64,000 nt of DNA from Aliidiomarina sp. (GCF_022565475.1 NZ_JAIUMR010000007.1:1-64000); one strand, 5' to 3'; shown: positions 9,167 to 17,477, counted from the first letter of the stretch. Made by a program: numbers and translations. The notes: generated by a model not told the origin, from the sequence alone.

Positions 9167-10321
9167 ATGAGTACGGAAGGAACTGCAAATAAAGTAGAGC
9201 AACAGTCTGCAACGATAGAGGCAGACAATCCGCAAGCAGCCGCGCAAAGTTCTGCGCCGATAACGCCAGACCTGTGCGCAAATTGCAGCACTCCGTTACA
9301 AGGTGGCTTTTGCCATGCCTGTGGCCAAGAAAACACCAACCCGATTCGTAATATGCTTAGCCTTGTGCACGAATTCTTTGGTGAAATGGGCAACTGGGAC
9401 GGTCGCTTTTGGCGCACAATCTGGCCGCTTTTAACCAAGCCTGGTTTTCTCAGCAATCAATATGTGCGCGGTAAACGAGTGCCTTATGTGCCGCCGTTGC
9501 GGATGTATTTGTTTGTTTCAATTTTTGCCTTTGTGGTCTTTTCACAAGCGTCAGGGAAGCTGAACTTTTTGCAAGGCTCGCCGTTAACTGCGACGACTGA
9601 TGTTGAGTTGAGTGCGCAGGATCGCGCTGATTTACGTGACACCAATGCGCGTTTTCGTGAGCAATTTGGCCGTGATCTGGTCAACCCTGATCTGCTCCTT
9701 GAACCGGAAGGGGATGCGGCCAGCAGTGCTGAAGCGACCGATGCTGCTGACGGTGAAGCGGTTCTTGCACCGCCAAGACCGCCGCGAACCGGCAATGACT
9801 TAGATCGCTTAGCCCGCGGCGAAGAATCGTTTTCGGTCGGCTTTTTATCCGCTGAACAAAATGCAGAACTGACCGAAAAGGTGCGGTTCTTGGCGCAGCG
9901 TCCCAAGCTCTTAGTCGATCGCTTTCTCTCGATTGCTCCGCAAATGATGTTAATCATGTTGCCGATCTTTGCGTTGGTGTTAAAACTGTTTTACGCATTT
10001 TCACGACGTTATTACATTGAACACGTCGTTGTTGCGCTGCATACACATGCGTTTTTGTTGCTGATGACCTCGCTGATTATCGGTGTGAGTGCCTTAAAAG
10101 CAGTGTTCGCACACTTAGGGCTCGCTGCCGGCGGACTCGGCTGGATGGTGACGGTTATGTTGTGGTGGATGCCCATCTATTTGCTCCTGACGCAAAAGCG
10201 CTTCTATCGCCAGTCGTGGTTACCGACGGTGTTCAAATTTCTCTTTATTGGCTTCTTGTACACCCTGATCATTACCTCGACGATCATCATTGGGCTGATT
10301 TGGAGTGTTTGGCGATCCTAG
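9167..10321 (+). CDS. DUF3667 family membrane protein with zinc ribbon
   Basis: The 384-residue protein has an acidic, low-complexity start, then a four-cysteine ribbon (CANCSTPLQGGFCHACGQ, about residues 37-54). The DUF3667 core follows (ENTNPIRNMLSLVHEFFGEM, WPLLTKPGFLSNQYVRGKR, VPPLRMYLFVSIFAFV), with a first membrane helix near 115. After a long Ala/Glu/Asp-rich loop, about four more helices run from 265 to 383. The function is unknown. The gene stands alone between an acyl-CoA synthetase and an AbgT transporter. A 7-bp hairpin (10327-10351) follows the stop without a T-run. Confidence 0.75.
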   Translation: MSTEGTANKVEQQSATIEADNPQAAAQSSAPITPDLCANCSTPLQGGFCHACGQENTNPIRNMLSLVHEFFGEMGNWDGRFWRTIWPLLTKPGFLSNQYVRGKRVPYVPPLRMYLFVSIFAFVVFSQASGKLNFLQGSPLTATTDVELSAQDRADLRDTNARFREQFGRDLVNPDLLLEPEGDAASSAEATDAADGEAVLAPPRPPRTGNDLDRLARGEESFSVGFLSAEQNAELTEKVRFLAQRPKLLVDRFLSIAPQMMLIMLPIFALVLKLFYAFSRRYYIEHVVVALHTHAFLLLMTSLIIGVSALKAVFAHLGLAAGGLGWMVTVMLWWMPIYLLLTQKRFYRQSWLPTVFKFLFIGFLYTLIITSTIIIGLIWSVWRS

Positions 10322-10454
10322 TTGCGCGCAGCTTGCCGCATGGTAGCTGCGGTTAATGGCGTTCGCTCGGTCTTAGTGCTTGAGGCCGCGGGGGAATTCT
10401 TATAGGCTCAGCGGTTATAAAAAAAATCCGCACACGAACCGAAGGAACCCCGCT

Positions 10455-12005
10455 GTGAGCAGTTCAAACACCGAAAGCCAAAAAGGTTTTATTGCCTTTG
10501 TTGAGCGCGTTGGCAAACGCATTCCTGACCCCGTCATTATCTTCATTTACTTTCTGGTTGGTGCATTATTGCTGACCGCACTCATTGGTGGTTTAACCTT
10601 TGAAACCTACGGTGCGGGCGGCGAACCCGTGGTGCATGAAATCCGTAATATGTTGGCCAGTGAAAACGTGGTTTGGCTGTTTGATAATGCCTTGTTGGCG
10701 AATTGGCTCGGCTTCGGTGGCGGCGTCCTCGGTGTCATTTTAATCGTGATGTTAGGTGTGGGCATTGCCGAGCATTCGGGTTTGTTTGCGGCGGTGTTGA
10801 AGAAAGTCAGCCGTGGTTTGCCGGTAAAATGGTTGCCGTTATTTTTAGTCTTTATCGGCATCATGTCATCGATTGCCACGGACGCCGGTTATTTGATTCT
10901 CATTCCTCTCGCTGGTTTGCTGTATGCGGGACTCGGTAAAAATCCACTTATCGGTATGGCTGCCGCCTTTGCTGGGGTCTCGGCAGGATTCAGTGCCAAC
11001 CTCATTCCAGCAACGCCGATTGACGTAATCATTGGTGTCAACGCACAAGTCTTTGCCGAAGCGCAAGGGGTGCCATTCGTGAACGCCAATGGTGAGCCTC
11101 TGACACCAGCGACCATGCATTACTATTTTATTTTGGTGTCGACCTTTGTGTTGGCAACGGTCGGTGCGTGGGTGACGTTAAAATTTGTTGCTCCGCGTCT
11201 TGAGCAAAAAGAATTCACAGTTCCGGAAGAGCTGAAAATCTCTGACTTTGACGTTACCCCGGAAGAAAATCGGGGATTGCGCGCGTCGGGTGTAGCGCTT
11301 GTGCTTAGCTTACTGGCCGTGTTCGGTTTGGCCATGGGGCCACTGGCACCTTACACGAATGAAGCCGGGCAGGAAGTAACACCGTACTTGAATAACGTCA
11401 TTCTGCTGATTACCTTTGTCTTTGCAACCGTCGGTATTGCCTTTGGTGTGGCCAGCGGCAAATTCACCAGCATGATCGATGTGGTCAAGGCCATGGTGAA
11501 GCAAATGGACACGATGGGCTATATCTTGGTGTTGACCTTCTTCTGTTATAACTTCCTCGGCGTGCTGAGTTATAGTGGTTTAGGCGCGTACATTACTTAT
11601 TTAGGCGCAACTGCGCTGACCACGCTCGGTTTGCAAAGTTATCCAGTGTTACTCTTACTGGGTTTTGTGGTCGTGACCGCAATTATTAATATATTTGTTG
11701 GCGGTTTAACCTCAAAGTGGATGTTGCTTGGGCCTATCTTTATTCCGATGTTATACATGGTCAACCCAGCAATGACGCCAGACCTTGTCGCCGCGGCATT
11801 CCGGGTAGCGGATTCAGCCACGAACATCATTACCCCGATGATGAGTTATGCAGGAATTATTTTGGCCTTTATGCGTAAGTACAATCCGAAACTCAGTTTC
11901 GGTGAAATGATTGCCATGATGTTGCCTTATTCGATTGCGTTTATGGTGGTATGGTCGATTCTTTTGGTGATCTTCTTTAGTTTTGGTATTCCACTTGGTT
12001 TTTAA
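10455..12005 (+). CDS. AbgT family transporter
   Basis: This is an inner-membrane secondary transporter of the AbgT family, whose members carry p-aminobenzoyl-glutamate or expel sulfonamides. About 516 residues and a dozen hydrophobic helices are visible. The typical start FVERVGKRIPDPVIIFIYF and the conserved blocks GVSAGFSANLIPATPIDVII and ADSATNIITPMMSYAG are present. I chose GTG 10455 because AAGGA lies 8 bases upstream and the length then matches the family. An upstream TTG at 10380 would add an implausible basic extension. No abgAB hydrolase genes are adjacent, so the substrate remains open. Confidence 0.88.
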   Translation: MSSSNTESQKGFIAFVERVGKRIPDPVIIFIYFLVGALLLTALIGGLTFETYGAGGEPVVHEIRNMLASENVVWLFDNALLANWLGFGGGVLGVILIVMLGVGIAEHSGLFAAVLKKVSRGLPVKWLPLFLVFIGIMSSIATDAGYLILIPLAGLLYAGLGKNPLIGMAAAFAGVSAGFSANLIPATPIDVIIGVNAQVFAEAQGVPFVNANGEPLTPATMHYYFILVSTFVLATVGAWVTLKFVAPRLEQKEFTVPEELKISDFDVTPEENRGLRASGVALVLSLLAVFGLAMGPLAPYTNEAGQEVTPYLNNVILLITFVFATVGIAFGVASGKFTSMIDVVKAMVKQMDTMGYILVLTFFCYNFLGVLSYSGLGAYITYLGATALTTLGLQSYPVLLLLGFVVVTAIINIFVGGLTSKWMLLGPIFIPMLYMVNPAMTPDLVAAAFRVADSATNIITPMMSYAGIILAFMRKYNPKLSFGEMIAMMLPYSIAFMVVWSILLVIFFSFGIPLGF

Positions 12006-12060
12006 GGGGCCCTTGAAAAAGGAGCGTCAGCACCAAATATTACCATTAACTAATTCAAGC

Positions 12061-12083
12061 GTGGTGACCGTAATGGTCACCAC
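12061..12083. promoter_or_regulatory. Perfect inverted repeat in the trxC leader
   Basis: GTGGTGACC (12061-12069) and GGTCACCAC (12075-12083) form a perfect 9-bp dyad around GTAAT. It ends 20 bases before the trxC start and just before its ribosome site (AAAAAGG). No T-run follows, so it is a poor terminator for the AbgT gene. A protein-binding operator or a leader hairpin near the ribosome site is more likely. Confidence 0.55.
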
Positions 12084-12103
12084 AGGATCAAAAAGGCTAA
12101 ATC

Positions 12104-12550
12104 ATGAGTGAAGCAGTGATTGTTGCTTGCCCACATTGCGGCCAGCGCAATAAATTTCTGAAAGAACGTTTAAGTCAACATCCGCACTGTGGCGCCTGCA
12201 AGCAGGAGCTGGTCACCGGTGTTCCGTTCGACCTGACCGTCAATAACCTGCAAGCACACATGCGCAGCGACATGCCGGTGGTTGTCGACTTTTGGGCGCC
12301 TTGGTGCGGTCCATGTAAACAATTCGGCCCGATTTATAAAATGGTTGCAGCACCGTTTGCAGAGCGTGCGCGCTTTGCGAAGTGCAATACCCAAGTCGAA
12401 ACCACTCTTGGTCAACGCTACAATGTGCGCAGTATTCCGACCACAGCGGTATTTATACGTGATCAAGAGATTGCACGCACCAGTGGCGCCATGCCACCGC
12501 AGCAACTGCATCAGTGGCTTGACGGGGTTTTACAACAAGTGGGTTGGTAA
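12104..12550 (+). CDS. trxC: Thioredoxin 2 (TrxC), zinc-binding
   Basis: This is a cytosolic disulfide reductase of 148 residues. An N-terminal zinc ribbon (CPHCGQRNKF ... CGACKQEL, cysteines at about 9, 12, 29 and 32) precedes a thioredoxin fold with the active site WAPWCGPCK (about 66-74) and the cis-Pro segment SIPTTAVF. This domain order is diagnostic of TrxC rather than TrxA. E. coli trxC is under OxyR control. The inverted repeat in this leader is not an obvious OxyR site. A strong bidirectional terminator follows. Confidence 0.93.
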   Translation: MSEAVIVACPHCGQRNKFLKERLSQHPHCGACKQELVTGVPFDLTVNNLQAHMRSDMPVVVDFWAPWCGPCKQFGPIYKMVAAPFAERARFAKCNTQVETTLGQRYNVRSIPTTAVFIRDQEIARTSGAMPPQQLHQWLDGVLQQVGW

Positions 12551-12573
12551 GTCGTCTTAGCGTCAGTCAAACG

Positions 12574-12611
12574 ACAAAAACACCGCTCGATGAAGCGGTG
12601 TTTTTGTTTTT
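12574..12611. terminator. Bidirectional Rho-independent terminator
   Basis: ACAAAAACACCGCT (12574-12587) pairs perfectly with AGCGGTGTTTTTGT (12594-12607) around a 6-base loop. T-rich runs lie on both outer sides. It sits between the convergent trxC and serine hydrolase genes and can end transcription from either direction. Confidence 0.9.
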
Positions 12612-12617
12612 AAGCAA

Positions 12618-12642
12618 TTAACATGAATAGAATTCATGTTAA
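12618..12642. repeat. 25-bp near-perfect palindrome
   Basis: TTAACATGAAT and ATTCATGTTAA flank the three bases AGA. It is AT-rich and lies just past the stop of the serine hydrolase gene, between that gene and the strong terminator. It may be a second 3'-end hairpin for the minus-strand transcript. It has no clear T-tract. Confidence 0.6.
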
Positions 12643-12659
12643 TTCGTAATAAAATGAAT

Positions 12660-14360
12660 TCAATTCACTTTAGTGGCTGGTATTTCTTGACCGGCTTGGT
12701 GAATGACCATGTGCGTAATGACACCGTTTTCGTCGGTTTTGAACTCAAATTCTGCAATTAAGTCTTCGCTAATTAAATGCAGAGGCTTCAGTGCCATCAG
12801 TCGACCGGCGTTTTGCCCCGTGCCTTGTAGATACAATTGATCCTTGTCGATGAAGAGCTCAAAGCCAAACTCAGGTGCGAGTTGATAGTAGCCACTGAGC
12901 GCTGCCTGTTGCTCATCACTCAGCGTCACTTCATGATAATGTGGCGCTTCAGCATGGATGCGTTCAGAACGGCTTTGTTCGCCAGCGCGGCTGTACAGAA
13001 CCAATTGTTGCTCGCCAGCCGCATCGGTTTCGAGCGCTAGATAGCTGACGCTGTCGGTGTAGTGTAAATAGCCGCTGCGATCGGGTAACAAGCGAAAGGC
13101 ACTGCCGTGACCGCGTTGAATATAGAATTCGCCATTCCGCAGACCAATTCGACGCTGTACGCCAGACTCGTCAACCCAGACGCCTTGCCAGTGATCGACC
13201 ATAGCGTCGGTAACGGCAACATAATGGGGCTCAGGAAATGGCTGGCCCAAAATAGCGGCCGCCAAGCGGGTGGTTACATCGATTGGATCGTAACTGCGTG
13301 AATTCACAAACGCAGCAACAAACAGGTTTTCGTCTGGGACAGTGAGTACCGAAGTAAAGTAACCAGGAAAGTAGCCGCCATGTTCAACAGTGGCAAACCC
13401 TTGAACCTGTTTAAGCTCCCAACCATAGCCATAACCGGTCGAGCGTCCTGACGTGGTGACATAGTCCGTTTGCGCGGCTTTGAGTTGCGCGGTATTCAAT
13501 AAGTCTCCGCGCTGTAACGCCAGATGCCACTGGTAGAGGCCTTCCACAGTGCCAATCAATGAGCCAGCCCCAAGGACTTGCGATGGATCGTAAAAGTCAG
13601 CAGGGCGGTGACCCGCACCATGAGCAATATAGCCGTTCACATAACCGGGGTAAATACGGCTCGCTTCGTGTGGCCAAATTGCATCAAGGCCTGCGGCATC
13701 AAGCAAGTGCTCCTGAATATAAGCGTTAAACGACTGCCCGCTCACTTGCTGGACGATATCGGCGAGCAGGAAGTAACCGGAATTACTGTAATCCCAAGCT
13801 GCGCCAGCTGGAAAGCGGGTGGGGAGCTGGCAATACAGCGCATGAATTTCACTACTTTGTGCTGGTAACCGCGCTTGTTCGCGCCATGCGGGCAACTCGA
13901 GGTAGTTAACAATACCGGAGGTATGCGTAAGCAAATGTTCAACCGTGATATCAGTCGGCACGGCGCAGCTGTCCGGTAAATAGTGCGCAGCAGGATCGTG
14001 CAATGTCAGTTTGCCTTGCTCCACGAGTTGTAGAATCGCAACGGCAGTGAACTGCTTTGCAACCGAACCGATTTGAAAACTGTGATTGATTTGCATCGGT
14101 ACCGCAAGTTCAAGGCTGGCATAACCAAGGGCCGAATGAAGTAACACCTCACCGTCTTTTACCGCGTATACAATCGCGCCGGGAACGGACTCGGGAATAC
14201 TGGCTTCAACGATATGCAGCAATTCAGGCCGGGCAGACTGATGTACCTGCTGCGTCCGATTCTGAATTTCGGCCGTATGGGAAACCGCAATGAGTTTAAG
14301 TGCGAGTAAGCTCAGGCCAAGGAATCCAAATGCACCGAGCCAAGTTTTGTAGAGTTTCAT
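12660..14360 (-). CDS. Serine hydrolase, class C beta-lactamase / penicillin-binding fold
   Basis: This exported 566-residue enzyme has an N-terminal hydrophobic segment (KTWLGAFGFLGLSLLALKLI), so it is secreted or anchored in the membrane. The serine hydrolase triad motifs are clear: SVAKQFTAV (SxxK, about 100), YSNSGYFLLAD (YxN) and HGGYFPG (HxG). The C-terminal 170 residues form an extra beta-rich domain of the type common in such hydrolases. I chose ATG 14360 because AGAAGAGAAAG precedes it. A start at 14387 would add nine basic residues. The substrate is unknown and resistance should not be assumed. Confidence 0.82.
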   Translation of the reverse strand: MKLYKTWLGAFGFLGLSLLALKLIAVSHTAEIQNRTQQVHQSARPELLHIVEASIPESVPGAIVYAVKDGEVLLHSALGYASLELAVPMQINHSFQIGSVAKQFTAVAILQLVEQGKLTLHDPAAHYLPDSCAVPTDITVEHLLTHTSGIVNYLELPAWREQARLPAQSSEIHALYCQLPTRFPAGAAWDYSNSGYFLLADIVQQVSGQSFNAYIQEHLLDAAGLDAIWPHEASRIYPGYVNGYIAHGAGHRPADFYDPSQVLGAGSLIGTVEGLYQWHLALQRGDLLNTAQLKAAQTDYVTTSGRSTGYGYGWELKQVQGFATVEHGGYFPGYFTSVLTVPDENLFVAAFVNSRSYDPIDVTTRLAAAILGQPFPEPHYVAVTDAMVDHWQGVWVDESGVQRRIGLRNGEFYIQRGHGSAFRLLPDRSGYLHYTDSVSYLALETDAAGEQQLVLYSRAGEQSRSERIHAEAPHYHEVTLSDEQQAALSGYYQLAPEFGFELFIDKDQLYLQGTGQNAGRLMALKPLHLISEDLIAEFEFKTDENGVITHMVIHQAGQEIPATKVN

Positions 14361-14512
14361 TGTCTTTCTCTTCTGGTTTGTAATCATAACCAGCAGAAAG
14401 CAATTTTTGTGCCAACTTTTATCTATTTGATATTGTTAGATAAATAAGTTTGGGCGGACAGGGCTGGTTGGTAAAAACCACGATTTATTACGGGAAACTA
14501 TGACTTTTTTGG

Positions 14513-14962
14513 TTAGGCTTCGGCACTGGCTAATCGCTGCCGAAAGATCGTCGCCAGTTCGGCGCCACTGCCGGTCATTAAGTCCGCTACGGTGTAGTCA
14601 TGGAGGTACTGATAAAACTCTTCTTTGCCACGTAAAATCAAGCCGCGCAGCTTGCAGGCTGGTACAGCAACACAATAACTGCTGTAACAATCAATCCAAG
14701 GTTCGTCGCCTTCAAGTTGGCGGATGACATAGTCGAGGTGAATCTCACTCGGTGTTTTCGACAAGCTAAAACCACCGTTCTTTCCCCGTTTTGTGGTAAT
14801 CAGCTCAAGTTGGCCTAAGTGATGCACGACTTTATTGACGTGGTTAGCGGACAGGTCGAAAACGTCGCAGATCTCGCGAATGGTGGTGAGCTTATTGTCA
14901 TTGCGACTGGCTAGATACATCAGTATTCGCAAGCCGTAGTCGGTATATTTTTTTAGCTGCAT
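14513..14962 (-). CDS. nsrR: Rrf2 family nitric-oxide-sensing repressor, NsrR type
   Basis: This iron-sulfur Rrf2 regulator has 149 residues. The N-terminal winged helix begins MQLKKYTDYGLRILMYLA. The recognition region is followed by KRGKNGGFSLSKTP, which is very close to NsrR. The three cluster cysteines have NsrR spacing in WIDCYSSYCVAVPACKL (C-x4-C-x5-C), unlike IscR. ATG 14962 matches family starts. An upstream ATG would add 12 residues. NsrR represses NO-detoxification genes until NO damages its cluster. Here it diverges from a small membrane protein and a P450, with two NsrR-like operators between them. Confidence 0.82.
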   Translation of the reverse strand: MQLKKYTDYGLRILMYLASRNDNKLTTIREICDVFDLSANHVNKVVHHLGQLELITTKRGKNGGFSLSKTPSEIHLDYVIRQLEGDEPWIDCYSSYCVAVPACKLRGLILRGKEEFYQYLHDYTVADLMTGSGAELATIFRQRLASAEA

Positions 14963-15075
14963 GAGCACACACGCCTTTCTTCGGTTAGGTCCATTCATAA
15001 ATGCGGAAGCGCATTTTAATCATACCCTAGTGGCGAGAGGGAAAGAAATAATTCGCGAAACATTGATCTTGATTA

Positions 15076-15098
15076 AAGATACATTAATAATACGACTT
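15076..15098. promoter_or_regulatory. NsrR-like operator, site 1
   Basis: This is an 11-1-11 dyad. The left half AAGATACATTA and right half TAATACGACTT are separated by one A. The known NsrR pattern is AAGATGCATTT, one base, then its complement. The left half matches well and the right half matches at 7 of 11 positions, keeping the terminal CTT. It overlaps the probable promoter of the small membrane protein gene (TAATAC at 15088). Confidence 0.6.
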
Positions 15099-15102
15099 AT
15101 AA

Positions 15103-15125
15103 AACATGCAGAAGGAATGTATCTT
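15103..15125. promoter_or_regulatory. NsrR-like operator, site 2, abutting the start codon
   Basis: The left half AACATGCAGAA (7 of 11) and right half GAATGTATCTT (9 of 11 to the NsrR half-site) flank a G. It begins 4 bases after site 1, contains the ribosome site GAAGGA and ends directly at ATG 15126. The core words of the outer halves of the two sites, AAGATACATT and AATGTATCTT, are exact reverse complements. Confidence 0.55.
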
Positions 15126-15347
15126 ATGACAGGTCAACGACTGCTGCGCGCTGCGAATACCTCGATGGGTGTAACCTTTGGACTTTTCTGCGGTGCCGCA
15201 TTTATGGCATGGGGTATGGAAGGGGCGTTTACGCTCATGACAACGGCAATATTGCACTTGTCACAGATCGTGCTCGCCGGTTTATTCAAACTTTCCTACG
15301 TCTTTCGCCTGATCGCTCAGAGCCAATTAGGCCAGCGTTTGCGTTGA
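15126..15347 (+). CDS. Small membrane protein under probable NsrR control
   Basis: A 73-residue protein starts at ATG 15126 (GAAGGA 9 bases upstream). An in-frame upstream extension to 14961 would run through the regulatory region and is rejected. Two hydrophobic stretches (about 15-32 TFGLFCGAAFMAWGMEGAF and 36-56 TTAILHLSQIVLAGLFKLSY) suggest two membrane helices or a hairpin. The tail is basic. The family is not recognised. It is the first gene of a probable two-gene operon with the P450, 38 bases apart. It may be a membrane partner or an independent NO-stress protein. Confidence 0.68.
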   Translation: MTGQRLLRAANTSMGVTFGLFCGAAFMAWGMEGAFTLMTTAILHLSQIVLAGLFKLSYVFRLIAQSQLGQRLR

Positions 15348-15385
15348 CAACGATGCATTTATGACAGCAAAAGTGTGGGGCTTAC

Positions 15386-16534
15386 GTGGACAAAAAAGCG
15401 GATTTTCTCAAGAACCATGCCGATCCAGTAACCTGTTTTGACCAGTTGCGCGAACAGCCATGTCCAGTTCAGGTCAATAACCAACATTGGCCGCTGATGC
15501 GTCACCAAGACGTGGTCACCGCGCTGCTGGATCCTGACACGTTTAGCAACCAAGTGTCGAGTCACTTACACATTCCGAACGGCATGGATCCGCCGAAACA
15601 TGGGCCGTATCGAGCAACTCTCGATCCGTTTTTTACGGCGGAGCGCATGGCTGAATTTCAACCGATTGCGACCGCGATTGCACGCAATGTCCTCAGCACG
15701 CTTCCGCGGGCGAGCAATGTCGATGTCATGAAGTGCTGGGCGACGCCGTATGCGGTGCAAATTCTAGCTGCGTTTATGGGCTGGCCGCGACGGTATCAAC
15801 GACCGCTTGTGGATTGGATCAAAGCCCAGCAACGTGCGACCCATGACCAAGATCGTCGAGCCTTGCAACGGTTAGCGAACACGTTTGACAGCACCATTCG
15901 AGAAATAATTGGTTTGCGGAAAAACTCCGGTCATTATCAGGATGTCACCGCTGAATTGTGCCAGCTGAAGGTGAATGGTCGACCGCTCGACGACGAAGAA
16001 ATTATCAGTATTATTCGTAATTGGACGGTCGGAGAGCTAGGCACGATCGCCGCAGCGATGGGTTCATTAGTGGTGTTCTTGGCGAAGCATCCGAATTTGC
16101 AGACTATGCTCCGCAGCCGTACGGATTTGATTGATTACAGTGTGGATGAGATTCTGCGCATTGACGCGCCGCTGTTAAGTCAACGGCGACGGACGACCTG
16201 TCCGGTGCACATTGGCGGCGACGATTTAGATCAAGACACCGAAGTGACGATTCTCTGGAGTGCCGCTAATCGTGATCCGCGCGTGTTTCAGCAGCCGACG
16301 CAGTTTCGTTTTGACCGCGAACCAGAGCTCAGTTTGCTCTATGGCAAGGGTATTCATCGTTGCCCCGGTGAGCCTTTTGCACGTTTAGTAATGAATACCT
16401 TTGTACAGGAAATGTTGAGCATGTATCCGGCGATTGATTTGGCGGTGACCAAGCCATTGCGGGCAAAATTCCCCAGTGGTGGTTATGAGAAAGCTTACAT
16501 TCACAACCCATCGTTAAAAAAGCGTCGGCGTTAA
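15386..16534 (+). CDS. Cytochrome P450 with altered oxygen-activation motif
   Basis: This is a soluble class-I-type bacterial P450 of 382 residues. The heme-binding loop is LYGKGIHRCPGEPFARL with the ligand Cys near 326. The ExxR motif is EILR in VDEILRID, and SAANRDPRVF is typical. The I-helix reads WTVGELGTIAAAMG. Aligned back from the following KHP, the usual acidic residue before the conserved Thr is Gly, so the acid-alcohol pair for proton delivery is incomplete. The fungal NO reductase P450nor also lacks that acid. The start is GTG 15386. No ferredoxin or reductase gene is adjacent. The 3' end overlaps the convergent LysR gene by 4 bases. Confidence 0.85.
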   Translation: MDKKADFLKNHADPVTCFDQLREQPCPVQVNNQHWPLMRHQDVVTALLDPDTFSNQVSSHLHIPNGMDPPKHGPYRATLDPFFTAERMAEFQPIATAIARNVLSTLPRASNVDVMKCWATPYAVQILAAFMGWPRRYQRPLVDWIKAQQRATHDQDRRALQRLANTFDSTIREIIGLRKNSGHYQDVTAELCQLKVNGRPLDDEEIISIIRNWTVGELGTIAAAMGSLVVFLAKHPNLQTMLRSRTDLIDYSVDEILRIDAPLLSQRRRTTCPVHIGGDDLDQDTEVTILWSAANRDPRVFQQPTQFRFDREPELSLLYGKGIHRCPGEPFARLVMNTFVQEMLSMYPAIDLAVTKPLRAKFPSGGYEKAYIHNPSLKKRRR

Positions 16535-17406
16535 TGATCGAGTGCGTCTTTAAGATAATCCACTAAATGCCTGACTTTGGCCGAGAGATGACGGTTTTGC
16601 GGATACACCGCCCAAATCCCTTCGTTTGGCATTTGTAATTCATCGAGGACTGACACCAGTCGTCTCTGCGCAATTTCTTGATGAACGTAATAGTCAGGTA
16701 GTTGCACAAAACCCAACCCCATCAAGGCTGCTTCCAATAAGAAGGGGCCGCTATTGCAGTGCACGCGCCCTTGCGGCCGAAATTGAATGGCGTTGCCGTC
16801 ACTTGTTTGTAACCGCCAGTAATCGACACTCCCACGTAAGCACTGGCTTGCTGTTAGATCGCTCACGTGTAGCGGTCGCCCATGTTGCTCGATGTAGGCG
16901 GGGGAGGCGACGATAAACTGCCGGCGTGAACCCAGCCGGCGAGCAATCAAGGATGAACTTTCCAAGGTGCCCAGTCGTATGGCTAAGTCGAAGCCACCTT
17001 GAATTAAGTCGAGCTTGCTGTTGGTGAGTTGCAAATCGAGCTCGACCTCTGGGTTACTGAGCAGAAATTGATTCAAGAGCGGAGCGAGCTTGGTCTCACC
17101 AAAGTAAACAGGCGCGGTGACTTTGAGTATGCCACGTGGTGTTTGCTTCAATGACGACAAGGCTTGATTTGCTTGCTCTAAACTTTCGACGAGGTGGCGA
17201 CAGTGGACGAGGTAGAGTTTACCTTCTTCCGTGAGGCTGACACGACGGGTACTGCGATACAGCAGTTTTAATGCCAGGCGTGACTCGAGCTCAGCGATAT
17301 TACGCGAGACTTGCGCGACGGAAATGTGTAAGTGCTTCGCCGCATCGGTAAAGCTGCCGTGCTCAGCAACAGCAACAAATTCGCTGATTCCTAACCATTG
17401 TTTCAT
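16531..17406 (-). CDS. LysR family regulator beside formaldehyde genes
   Basis: This 291-residue LysR-type regulator has a helix-turn-helix at residues 1-60 (SFTDAAKHLHISVAQVSRNI, then LALKLLYRSTRRVSLTEEG). The rest is a periplasmic-binding-like effector domain. It is divergent from frmA with a 125-base gap, the usual layout for a LysR activator and its target. I therefore infer control of the frmAB genes, although E. coli frmAB uses FrmR, which is not seen here. Its stop overlaps the P450 stop by 4 bases on the opposite strand. Confidence 0.82.
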   Translation of the reverse strand: MKQWLGISEFVAVAEHGSFTDAAKHLHISVAQVSRNIAELESRLALKLLYRSTRRVSLTEEGKLYLVHCRHLVESLEQANQALSSLKQTPRGILKVTAPVYFGETKLAPLLNQFLLSNPEVELDLQLTNSKLDLIQGGFDLAIRLGTLESSSLIARRLGSRRQFIVASPAYIEQHGRPLHVSDLTASQCLRGSVDYWRLQTSDGNAIQFRPQGRVHCNSGPFLLEAALMGLGFVQLPDYYVHQEIAQRRLVSVLDELQMPNEGIWAVYPQNRHLSAKVRHLVDYLKDALDH

Positions 17407-17477
17407 TGAGACTCTAATTATTGCATAGATGAAAAAGTAAATTGTAAATAGAGCTATTCACAAAGTAAACGAAATAA

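Noticed and set aside
12618..12642. 25-bp palindrome as a recombination (dif- or att-type) site
   Set aside because: No integrase nearby. It sits between convergent genes next to a terminator, so a 3'-end hairpin is simpler.
12660..14360. Serine hydrolase as an antibiotic-resistance beta-lactamase
   Set aside because: The fold motifs are shared with many esterases and peptidases. The long C-terminal domain argues against a classical AmpC, and there is no AmpR neighbour.
14961..15125. N-terminal extension of the small membrane protein gene to ATG 14961
   Set aside because: It would cover the nsrR start and both operator-like dyads. ATG 15126 has its own ribosome site.
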